A DNA stretch of 64,000 nt from JADKIH01 sp031417395 (GTDB lineage: Bacteria > Bacteroidota > Bacteroidia > AKYH767-A > 2013-40CM-41-45), in the NCBI GenBank assembly GCA_031417395.1, contig JANOVM010000052.1, positions 1-64,000 of the forward strand, in the 5' to 3' direction. Below the pieces are notes generated by a model. That model was not told the origin of the DNA. It did not search any database and saw only the letters and a program-made list of their open reading frames with translations. Below, one piece after another: positions 36,925 to 45,083 of the stretch. The translations under genes and the position numbers were made by a program. The first letter of the stretch is position 1; every line of letters begins with the position of its first letter.

Positions 36925-39009
36925 TTGATTGTAATAAAAATAAATAAAGAAATAAAAGCATTCTGCTTACTATTTTATTTATTCTGTATTTTATGTTCAT
37001 TACCTGTTTTGGCGCAAGACAAACAACAAGAACATATTAATACATTACATGCTAAATTGGCAAAAGCAAAAGAAGATACGAATAAGGTCTATTTGTATTT
37101 AAACTTATTGTATGAATACCTGTATTTTAAACCAGCGGATGGTTTGAAATTTGAAAAGCCCGGCCTCGAACTGGCTGAAAAAATAGGATGGAAGAAGGGC
37201 GTTATGTTAATAAAAAATCAAGTCGGACGCCTTCACTGGCGAATGGGCAATTTTCAAGATGCATTGAAAAACCATTTTGAAGCATTGCAGTTATCTATGG
37301 AGGAAGGTGACGAAAAATTTTCAGCATCGTTATTAGGTGCAATTGGACAGGATTATGCCGACGGTGGTCAATACTCACAGGCGCTAATATATACTTCAAA
37401 GGCGCTAAGAAAATACGAAGAAATGGGTGACAAGGGGAACATGTCATATATGCATGGTATTTTATCCTGGATATACTCTAGTCAGGGTAATTATGCCGAA
37501 TCATCAAAATCCAATTATGCAGCTTTGCGAATTTGCGAAGAATTAAATGACAAGGAAGGAGTTGCTGTTGCGACATCAAATTTAGCAAGTAATTATTTTA
37601 ATCTTGGGAATTATACTGAAGCGCTGAACTATACCCAAAAAAGCATAAAGTTGCTTCAGGAATCAGGTGATAAAATCAATCTTGGAGTTTCGTATAACCA
37701 AAATGGCAAAATTTATACTATCCTTGGGAATTTTTCTGAAGCACTGAAAAATTATTTAATAGGACTTAAAATTGGCGTTGAAATTAACGAGAATAGTCTC
37801 AGAGCTGCTTCACATGAAGGAATAGGACAAGTATATCAGAAAAAAATGAATTATACAGAAGCATTGAAATATTATTCATTGGCTGTCGAAGAGTTTAAAA
37901 GTGTATCGAACAATCAAAGTCTCTCAAGCATATATAGTAATATGGGTATTTGTTATTCCTATATGAAAAAGTATGATGAAGCCGGAAAATATTCTGATAA
38001 AGCATTGGTGCTGTCAAAAGAATTAAACAGTACTATATCTTTTCTTGATTATTACCGGGGAAGGGAATTGCTTGATAGTGTCACCGGAAACTGGGAAGGA
38101 GCATACAAGAATTTCAAACAATACATCATATTTCACGATAGCACATTCAATAAGGAAAGCATAAACAAGATAGTTGCTTCTCAAATGGAATACGATGCAG
38201 AAAAAAAGGAAGCTTTTGAAAAGGCCGAACAGGAAAAGAAGGATATTCGCCAGCGCAATATTCGAAATTCAATCGCTGCAGGACTTACCGGAGCAATTGT
38301 TTTTCTTGTTGTTGTTTACAAACAAAGGAATAAAATCAGGGAAGGTAAGAAACGGAGCGATGAATTATTGCTGAATATTCTTCCTGAAGAAGTGGCAGAT
38401 GAACTCAAAGCAAAAGGAAGCGCAGAGGCAAAACACTTTGATGAAGTAACCGTTATGTTTACCGACTTTAAAGGCTTTACGCAAATTTCAGAGAAGTTAA
38501 CTGCCGCAGAATTAGTTTCTGAAATTGATTATTGCTTTAAAGCATTCGACAATATAATTACCGGGCACAACATTGAAAAGATAAAAACCATCGGCGATGC
38601 TTATATGTGTGTAGGCGGTTTGCCTGTATCAAATACAACACATGCAGGTGATGTAGTAAAAGCAGCAATTGAAATACTGGAATTTATGCAACAGCATTTG
38701 ACAGTAAGAAAAATGCAGGGAAAAGAAATATTTGAAATAAGAATCGGTATCCACACCGGCCCTGTTGTCGCAGGAATTGTAGGAGTTAAAAAGTTCGCTT
38801 ACGACATCTGGGGAGATACCGTAAACACTGCTTCGCGTATGGAATCAAGTGGTGAAGCTGGTAAAATAAATATTAGTGGTAGCACATACGATCTGGTGAA
38901 AGATATGCCTGACCGCCATTCAGGAAAACTCACCTTCATCCATCGAGGAAAAATTCAGGCAAAAAATAAAGGAGAGATAGATATGTATTTTGTGGAAAGA
39001 ATTGTGTAG
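36925..39009 (+). CDS. TPR-containing class III adenylate cyclase
   Basis: 694 residues from a TTG start, followed by a signal-anchor-like hydrophobic stretch (FCLLFYLFCILCSLPVLAQ); no ATG lies nearby. Residues about 35-420 hold TPR repeats (QGNYAESSKSNYAAL, LGNYTEALNYTQKSI, MNYTEALKYYSLAVEEF). A short coiled coil, one membrane helix (about 452-468) and a class III cyclase domain (505-690) follow. Metal-binding Asp residues lie in MFTDFKGFTQ and KTIGDAYM; the adenine-selecting Lys (KIKTIGD) and Asp (YDIWGD) are present, as are the transition-state Asn and Arg (NTASRME). This combination predicts ATP rather than GTP as substrate, giving cAMP from a periplasmic TPR sensor. Confidence 0.88.
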   Translation: MIVIKINKEIKAFCLLFYLFCILCSLPVLAQDKQQEHINTLHAKLAKAKEDTNKVYLYLNLLYEYLYFKPADGLKFEKPGLELAEKIGWKKGVMLIKNQVGRLHWRMGNFQDALKNHFEALQLSMEEGDEKFSASLLGAIGQDYADGGQYSQALIYTSKALRKYEEMGDKGNMSYMHGILSWIYSSQGNYAESSKSNYAALRICEELNDKEGVAVATSNLASNYFNLGNYTEALNYTQKSIKLLQESGDKINLGVSYNQNGKIYTILGNFSEALKNYLIGLKIGVEINENSLRAASHEGIGQVYQKKMNYTEALKYYSLAVEEFKSVSNNQSLSSIYSNMGICYSYMKKYDEAGKYSDKALVLSKELNSTISFLDYYRGRELLDSVTGNWEGAYKNFKQYIIFHDSTFNKESINKIVASQMEYDAEKKEAFEKAEQEKKDIRQRNIRNSIAAGLTGAIVFLVVVYKQRNKIREGKKRSDELLLNILPEEVADELKAKGSAEAKHFDEVTVMFTDFKGFTQISEKLTAAELVSEIDYCFKAFDNIITGHNIEKIKTIGDAYMCVGGLPVSNTTHAGDVVKAAIEILEFMQQHLTVRKMQGKEIFEIRIGIHTGPVVAGIVGVKKFAYDIWGDTVNTASRMESSGEAGKINISGSTYDLVKDMPDRHSGKLTFIHRGKIQAKNKGEIDMYFVERIV

Positions 39010-39121
39010 GATACTTCCCATGTAACGACCGAAAATCAAACGTGTACAACTTCACTTTCTCTTTTATGTCTGAAAAATTAATTATTTGCGAAAGTTTACT
39101 CTGTGTTATAAAAATAAATAT

Positions 39122-39144
39122 TACTTTTGACAAAATTGGTCAAA
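39122..39144 (+). promoter_or_regulatory. Putative promoter -7 box overlapped by a dyad operator upstream of the XRE gene
   Basis: TACTTTTG (39122-39129) matches the Bacteroidota -7 consensus TAnnTTTG and lies about 31 nt before the XRE start. It overlaps a perfect dyad, TTTGAC (39126-39131) and GTCAAA (39139-39144), with a 7-nt spacer. This would let the XRE protein repress its own operon as controller proteins of R-M systems do. No good -33 box at the usual spacing was found. Confidence 0.5.
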
Positions 39145-39160
39145 GCGAATTCATTCAAAG

Positions 39161-39460
39161 ATGGACAGTTTAGGAAACAGAATAAAACAACTTAGAGAAA
39201 AGCTGGAATTGCCATTGCGGACAGTGGCTGCTTATCTTGATATTGACCAAGCCGTTCTCAGCAAGATTGAACACGGACACCGTAAGGCAACCCGTGAACA
39301 GGTGCTGCAACTTGCTAAATACTTCAAGGCAGACGAGGACGAACTGATTGTTTCATGGTTAAGCGACAAACTGGCTAACGAAGTTCAGGACGAAAATTTA
39401 GCAAAGCAAGCTTTGAAGGCGGCTAAAAAAAAAGTTGACAATTTTAAAAAGAAGAAATGA
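39161..39460 (+). CDS. XRE-family helix-turn-helix regulator (R-M controller-like)
   Basis: 99 residues. Residues 5-60 form the Cro/C1 helix-turn-helix: NRIKQLREKLELPLRTVAAY, then DIDQAVLSKIEHGHRKATRE with the recognition helix around AVLSKIE. The C-terminal tail is helical and lysine-rich (AKKKVDNFKKKK). Its stop overlaps the mod ATG by 4 nt, which ties it to the restriction-modification operon. It likely sets the timing of methyltransferase and nuclease expression, and a dyad lies at its promoter. Confidence 0.85.
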   Translation: MDSLGNRIKQLREKLELPLRTVAAYLDIDQAVLSKIEHGHRKATREQVLQLAKYFKADEDELIVSWLSDKLANEVQDENLAKQALKAAKKKVDNFKKKK

Positions 39461-41310
39461 ACGGTGAATCTTTAAACATACCGCAGGACAATTTGGATAA
39501 ACTTCAAACACTTTTCCCCGACATTTTTTCGGAGGGTAAAATTGATATGGAAAAGTTTAAAGCAACTTTTTCTGACGACATTAATTTTCAAAACGAAAGA
39601 TATGTTTTGAATTGGGCTGGTAAAGCCGATGCTTTTAAAGTGCTGCAAATACCGACCACCGCAACATTAAAACCACAACCTGACCAATCTATAAATTTTG
39701 ACACTACACAAAATATTTTTATTGAAGGTGAAAATTTAGAAGTGTTGAAAGTTTTGCAAAAGGCATACTACGGAAAAATTAAAGTTATTGAAATAGACCC
39801 ACCATACAACACAGGTAATGACAGTTTTATTTACCCCGACAGTTTTAAAGAGGGCAAAGCTGACTATGAAAAACGAATTGGCGACAAGGATGAAGAAGGT
39901 TATCTGTTGAAAGAGGGTTTATTCCGAAAGAACAGCAAAGACAGTGGACACTATCACAGCAATTGGTTAAGCATGATGTATCCCCGATTGTTTTTAGCTA
40001 AAAACTTGTTAAGAGATGATGGGGTTATTTTTGTTCACATTGATGATAATGAAGTGCACAATCTTCGTTTGTTGATGAATGAAATATTTGGGGAAGAGAA
40101 TTTTTTGACTGAATTCGTTTGGAGAAGAAGAACTTCATCCGCACTTGCTGAAAGACTAATTTCAGTTGATCATGAGTACGTAATTGCATATCAAAAATTA
40201 GATTTTTCATTTTTTGGGAATAAAAAAAACTATGCTAATTTTAAGAACCCAGATAATGATCCCAATGGACCATGGATGTACGATAATCCAACTGTTGGAA
40301 TGAACAAAGACCAAAGACCAAATCAATACTATGATTTAGTGGATCCTAAAACGGGTAATATATTCCCTGCAAATCCTAATAGAGTATGGGCTTGGGCCCC
40401 AGCAACAATGGCAAAATTGTTAAATAGTGGAAGAATAATATTTCCAAGTGACACTACAAAACGACCAATGTTTAAGAAATACAAAAAGGACTTGAAGAGT
40501 GAAGTTAATCCAATATCTTCTCTCCTTCAAGATGTTGGATTAAATTCTGAAGCAACAAAGGCAATTCAAGATCTATTTAATGGTTCCTATTTTAATTATT
40601 CTAAACCATTATCATTGTTAAAAACACTTATTAATAATTCCTGTGGTTCCAATGATATTGTTCTTGATTTCTTTGGGGGATCAGGAACAACTGCCCAAGC
40701 CGTTTTAGAACAGAACAAAGAGGATGGAGGAAATCGCAAATTTATTTTAGTTCAATTGCCTGAATTAACTGATGAAAGCAGCGAAGCTTTCAAGGCAAAT
40801 TTCAAAACTATTGCAGATATTTCAAAAGAAAGAATAAGGAGAGCTATAAAGAAAATTGAAAATGAAATTAAAATAAATAAAAATCTTCTTAATGAAGACG
40901 AAAACAAAAATATTGATTTAGGCTTCAAAGTTTTCAAACTCTCCACTTCCAATTTTAAAATTTGGAGGGGAAATGAAATTACCCAAGAAAATTTAGTAAC
41001 TCAATTAGACGCTTTTACAAATCCAGTAAAGGAAGAAAGCAAAACAGACAATATGCTTTTTGAATTGATGCTGAAAGCAGGTTATTTGCTTACGGACAAA
41101 ATCGAATCAAAGGGGAAATATTATTCTGTAAATGACGGAGAACTGATAATAGCATTGGAAGAACTCAATCAAAATATAATTGACAACATCGTTACAGCCC
41201 AACCCAAAAAAGTAATAACCCTTGATAATCTTTTTACAGGAAACGACCAATTGAAAACAAATACTGTGTTGCAGATGAAAGATGCAGGGATTGATTTTAA
41301 AACAATTTAA
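39457..41310 (+). CDS. mod: Type III restriction-modification DNA methyltransferase (Mod)
   Basis: 617 residues. The order is that of a beta-class N6-adenine or N4-cytosine methyltransferase: catalytic motif IV DPPYNTGN (from about residue 115) comes before the SAM-binding motif I DFFGGSGTTAQA (from about residue 404), with the target recognition domain between (about 200-390). DPPY favours N6-adenine. The N-terminal IFIEGENLEVLKVLQKAYYG and SNWLSMMYPRLFLAKNLL segments are typical of Mod. It would recognise an asymmetric site; the target cannot be read from sequence. It is coupled to the XRE gene by a 4-nt overlap and to the next gene by a 3-nt gap. Confidence 0.93.
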   Translation: MNGESLNIPQDNLDKLQTLFPDIFSEGKIDMEKFKATFSDDINFQNERYVLNWAGKADAFKVLQIPTTATLKPQPDQSINFDTTQNIFIEGENLEVLKVLQKAYYGKIKVIEIDPPYNTGNDSFIYPDSFKEGKADYEKRIGDKDEEGYLLKEGLFRKNSKDSGHYHSNWLSMMYPRLFLAKNLLRDDGVIFVHIDDNEVHNLRLLMNEIFGEENFLTEFVWRRRTSSALAERLISVDHEYVIAYQKLDFSFFGNKKNYANFKNPDNDPNGPWMYDNPTVGMNKDQRPNQYYDLVDPKTGNIFPANPNRVWAWAPATMAKLLNSGRIIFPSDTTKRPMFKKYKKDLKSEVNPISSLLQDVGLNSEATKAIQDLFNGSYFNYSKPLSLLKTLINNSCGSNDIVLDFFGGSGTTAQAVLEQNKEDGGNRKFILVQLPELTDESSEAFKANFKTIADISKERIRRAIKKIENEIKINKNLLNEDENKNIDLGFKVFKLSTSNFKIWRGNEITQENLVTQLDAFTNPVKEESKTDNMLFELMLKAGYLLTDKIESKGKYYSVNDGELIIALEELNQNIIDNIVTAQPKKVITLDNLFTGNDQLKTNTVLQMKDAGIDFKTI

Positions 41311-41313
41311 CTC

Positions 41314-43902
41314 ATGGAAGAAACAACAAACAACGTTTTTCAAAATGGAGCAACTTGGCTTAGAGCCGATTTTCATTTGCATACCAAAGCCGATAAGGAG
41401 TTTGCTTATAGTGGCACGGATAACGATTTTGTTCGTTTATACATTGAGCAATTAAAAAATCAACAAATTGGTATTGGAGTAATTACCAACCACAACAAAT
41501 TTGATAAAGGAGAATTTATTTCACTTCGCAAAAAAGCAAAAAAAGAAGGCATCGGTTTATTTGCAGGGGTTGAATTTTCTCTAAAGGAAGGCATTCATAT
41601 CTTGATTGTGTTTGACGATAAATGGTATCAAGGCGACACAGATAATATTTCACAATTCTTAAATCAGGCATTTTACCCTGACACAAATTATCACAACCCA
41701 CCTTACTCAAACTCAAAGTTTGATTTAAACCAAACAGTGGAAGCATTAAACTTAGTAGGTTTTGAGTATTGTATTCTGCTTGCACACATTGATGACCGAA
41801 ACGGATTATTTACTGTAATGCAAGGAAGAACAAGAGATGCGTTTATTGAAAGTGAGGCTTTTGAAAAAGTAATTGCCGTTCAAAAAAGTGCTAACGCTGA
41901 AAATTATACGCTGTTATGCAAGTTGGCAAAGCGTAAAATTGCTTATGTAGAAGGTTCAGACAATGCACACGGAGGAATTGAAGCTATCGGAAACGGTCGA
42001 GTGACTTATGTAAAAATTGGTGATTTTAATTTTGAGGCAATAAAATATGCTCTTACAGATGCGGAATACCGAGTTTCGCCAAAAGACAAGCCTGAAATAA
42101 AAAACTCTTACATAAAATCAATAGCATTTGAAGGCGGGCTCTTAGACGGAACGAGAATTGATTTTTCACCCGAACTGAATAATCTTATAGGTATAAGAGG
42201 TAGCGGCAAATCTTCCATTTTGGAGATTATCAGATATACATTGGGAATTCCAATGTCGAAAATTGCAGTTGATCCACGATACAAAGACGAACTTATTGAG
42301 CATGTGCTTAAAAGTGGCGGTAAATCTATTGTTATAGTAGTAAACGAACATAAGGAAGAATATAGAATCGAAAAAATTTACGGACAAAAGGAAGATATTT
42401 ACAAGGATGATGTTTTACAACCTACAATTTCTATTGCCGGTATTTTTGACCATCCAGTTTATTTCGGGCAGAAAGATTTATCAAATAAAGATGCTGACTT
42501 TGAAGCAGACTTAATTCAGCGCTTAATCGGGACAAGATTAAAACCTGTACAACATAAAATTGATACTAAAAAAAGAGAAATTGAAAGTACTGTTTCTGAA
42601 ATAAAAAAATTGCTGAATCTGAGTGCACTCAAAAAGGAAACAGATACACTCATTCTAAATTCAAAGCACCAACTTGAACTTTATAAGAAAAATGGTGTAG
42701 AAGAAAAATTAAAACAACAAACTTTGTTTGACGCTGATGTGTCCAAAATTACTCAAACAGAAATTGGCATTTCAAGTTACATTGAGGAATTGAATTCAAT
42801 TATCATTAATCATGAATACTTCTTTCAGCAGGAAATATCAGGTTCAGAACCAAATAAGGAATTGTTTGAAGAATCAGGCAAATTACTCATTGAACTGAAA
42901 GCTGAATTTGAAAAAGTAAAAAAGGTTCAGAACACATCTACTGCCCTTCACAAAAAGATAAAAGACGTTTTAATAAAAATAAACGCGAAGAAAGAAGGAT
43001 TGAAAGAAGAATTTGCAAAAACAAAACGTGAATTTGCCACAGACACAATCAATCCTGATAATTTCCTAAAACTGAACAGACAAATTGATACGGCTCAGCT
43101 AAAATTAAATGAAATTGAAAAATCTGAAAAGAAACGTACGGAACTGCAAAAATCATTATTGGAAAAACTGTCGGAGTTAAATAATTTATGGCTTGATGAA
43201 TACAAACTCTTGAAAACGGAAGTTGACAGAATTAATGAAGCTGATAACAAATTAACCATTGAGGTTTTATTTAAGGATCGAAGAGACAAATATATTGACA
43301 AACTGAAGCAGGTGTTCAGAGGTTCAGGCATTCGGGAAACAGCTTATCAGGAAATTGAAAACACGTTTAAAGATTTCATAGAGATTTACAAGGACTCCGC
43401 AAAACTGAATGATATTTTGATCGAAAATCAAGTGGTTGAATTTAAAACCCGCTTTTCGGAAAATTTGGACAGCCTTTTAACGTATAAGGTTGAGAATAAA
43501 ATAATAATAAATTACAACGGTAAAGCTTTAGACAAACATTCTTTGGGTCAGCGCGCCTCAGCGTTAATTCTGTTCCTGCTGGCACAAAAGGAAAACAATG
43601 TGCTGATTATTGACCAACCCGAAGACGATTTGGATAATCAAACCATTTATGATGAAGTTATAAAGGAATTGAAGAAAATTAAAGGGAATATGCAATTTAT
43701 TTTTGCAACGCATAACGCTAACATTCCTGTTTTGGGCGATAGCGAGAAAGTTGTATCGTGTAGTTATGACGAGAAGAAAATATTCGTTCATTCAGGAACA
43801 ATAGATAATCATGATACACAAAGATTTATTGTTGACATTATGGAAGGTGGTGACGAAGCATTTAATCGCAGAAAAAATATTTACAGCATTTGGAACATTT
43901 AA
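41314..43902 (+). CDS. TrlF-like protein: PHP domain fused to SMC/RecN-type ATPase
   Basis: 862 residues. Residues about 17-240 form a PHP metallo-hydrolase domain: ADFHLHTKADKEF (HxH), VITNHNKFD, AGVEFSLKEGIHIL, LLAHIDDRNG and EGSDNAHG, with nearly all metal ligands present. At about 294-302 is Walker A GIRGSGKSS. A long coiled coil (about 410-690) follows, then the Q-loop/signature-like HSLGQRASALILF and Walker B VLIIDQPEDDLDN (about 758-770), then FATHNANIP with the H-loop. This is the layout of TrlF-type AAA-like ATPases, reminiscent of SMC/RecN machines fused to a nuclease-like domain. It sits inside a type III R-M operon, 3 nt after mod. Confidence 0.85.
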   Translation: MEETTNNVFQNGATWLRADFHLHTKADKEFAYSGTDNDFVRLYIEQLKNQQIGIGVITNHNKFDKGEFISLRKKAKKEGIGLFAGVEFSLKEGIHILIVFDDKWYQGDTDNISQFLNQAFYPDTNYHNPPYSNSKFDLNQTVEALNLVGFEYCILLAHIDDRNGLFTVMQGRTRDAFIESEAFEKVIAVQKSANAENYTLLCKLAKRKIAYVEGSDNAHGGIEAIGNGRVTYVKIGDFNFEAIKYALTDAEYRVSPKDKPEIKNSYIKSIAFEGGLLDGTRIDFSPELNNLIGIRGSGKSSILEIIRYTLGIPMSKIAVDPRYKDELIEHVLKSGGKSIVIVVNEHKEEYRIEKIYGQKEDIYKDDVLQPTISIAGIFDHPVYFGQKDLSNKDADFEADLIQRLIGTRLKPVQHKIDTKKREIESTVSEIKKLLNLSALKKETDTLILNSKHQLELYKKNGVEEKLKQQTLFDADVSKITQTEIGISSYIEELNSIIINHEYFFQQEISGSEPNKELFEESGKLLIELKAEFEKVKKVQNTSTALHKKIKDVLIKINAKKEGLKEEFAKTKREFATDTINPDNFLKLNRQIDTAQLKLNEIEKSEKKRTELQKSLLEKLSELNNLWLDEYKLLKTEVDRINEADNKLTIEVLFKDRRDKYIDKLKQVFRGSGIRETAYQEIENTFKDFIEIYKDSAKLNDILIENQVVEFKTRFSENLDSLLTYKVENKIIINYNGKALDKHSLGQRASALILFLLAQKENNVLIIDQPEDDLDNQTIYDEVIKELKKIKGNMQFIFATHNANIPVLGDSEKVVSCSYDEKKIFVHSGTIDNHDTQRFIVDIMEGGDEAFNRRKNIYSIWNI

Positions 43903-43916
43903 AAATCTAAATAATT

Positions 43917-45083
43917 ATGAACGCAATAGAATTACTTGATATAATAAGTTCAAAAGAAACGAGCAAAGTTCAGTTCAAACGGGAAATTACCCACAATGAC
44001 TCTATGGCAGCTGAATTTATTGCTATGGCTAATACTTTGGGAGGTATTATTTTACTCGGAGTGGTTGACAAGACAGGGGAAATAGTTGGTATAGATATTA
44101 ATAGTAACATAAATGAAAGATTGGCAAACATTGCATCTAATAATGTAAACCCACCAATTTATATTCATACAGAAATAATACCTATTGACAATGCATTATC
44201 GTCAAAAGTACTTGTAATTCACGTTCCTAAAAATCCTGACCAAATATATAAAGATAATAATGGTGCAATTTGGGTAAAGCAAGGCTCTGATAAAAGACGT
44301 GTAACGGATGATGCTGAGATTTTAAGGATTTATCAAAAAAGCGGAAACTTATCAGCAGATGAAATGGAAGTGCATGGAACGTCCATAGACGATATCAATG
44401 AAAAACAATTTGCAGAATATTTCAAAAAGGAATTCAAGCAAACATTTGAAGAAAAGGGACTAACATTTGAAGAGGCATTAAAAGCTAAAAGAGTTTTGAG
44501 GAACAAACAACTTACATTAGCGGGCTTACTGTTTTTTGGAAAAGAACCGCAAGCAATAAAACCAGCATTTACAATCAAAGCTGTTTCTTTTTTTGGCAAC
44601 AATTTAGCCAGTAACGATTATAAAAGTAAGCCTAGTGATTTACAAGGAACTATTCCAGAACTTTTTGATAGTGGAATGAAATTTTTAAAGAATAGTCTTG
44701 ATTTTATACAAACTGGCGAAAGTTTCAATATTCAAGGGAAATTGGAAATTTCTGAAATTGCTTTGGAAGAATTACTTCAAAATGCTTTAATACATAGAGA
44801 TTATTTCAAAAATGCACCTATTCGTTTGTTTGTGTTTGATAATCGTGTAGAAATTATTAGTCCAGGTAGGTTACCAAACAGTCTTACAGTAGATGATATT
44901 AGGTACAGTAACCCTGTAATTAGAAACAACCAATTGTTTCACTTTGCATCAAGAACATTACCATTTAGCGGAGTTGGTTCAGGTGTGAATAGAGCTATTG
45001 AAGCAGAACCCAATATTGAACTCATTAACAATGTTGAGGGAGAACAGTTTACTGTAAAAATTCCACGACCTGAAAAAAAATAA
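43917..45083 (+). CDS. AlbA_2 (Schlafen-like) plus HATPase-like protein
   Basis: 388 residues. The N-terminal 130 residues are an AlbA_2/Schlafen-type domain: KVQFKREITHNDSMAAEFIA, then MANTLGGIILLGVVDKTGEI and IWVKQGSDKRRV. The C-terminal part has a GHKL-like ATPase signature of the RecG-related regulator family (ALEELLQNALIHRDYFKNAP with N and H in the N-box, then DNRVEIISPGRLP and PFSGVGSGVNRAIEA). Such proteins are often called transcriptional regulators or putative DNA-binding ATPases; several Schlafen relatives act in defence. It lies between trlF (14 nt) and res (1-nt overlap), so it is part of the operon. Confidence 0.8.
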   Translation: MNAIELLDIISSKETSKVQFKREITHNDSMAAEFIAMANTLGGIILLGVVDKTGEIVGIDINSNINERLANIASNNVNPPIYIHTEIIPIDNALSSKVLVIHVPKNPDQIYKDNNGAIWVKQGSDKRRVTDDAEILRIYQKSGNLSADEMEVHGTSIDDINEKQFAEYFKKEFKQTFEEKGLTFEEALKAKRVLRNKQLTLAGLLFFGKEPQAIKPAFTIKAVSFFGNNLASNDYKSKPSDLQGTIPELFDSGMKFLKNSLDFIQTGESFNIQGKLEISEIALEELLQNALIHRDYFKNAPIRLFVFDNRVEIISPGRLPNSLTVDDIRYSNPVIRNNQLFHFASRTLPFSGVGSGVNRAIEAEPNIELINNVEGEQFTVKIPRPEKK

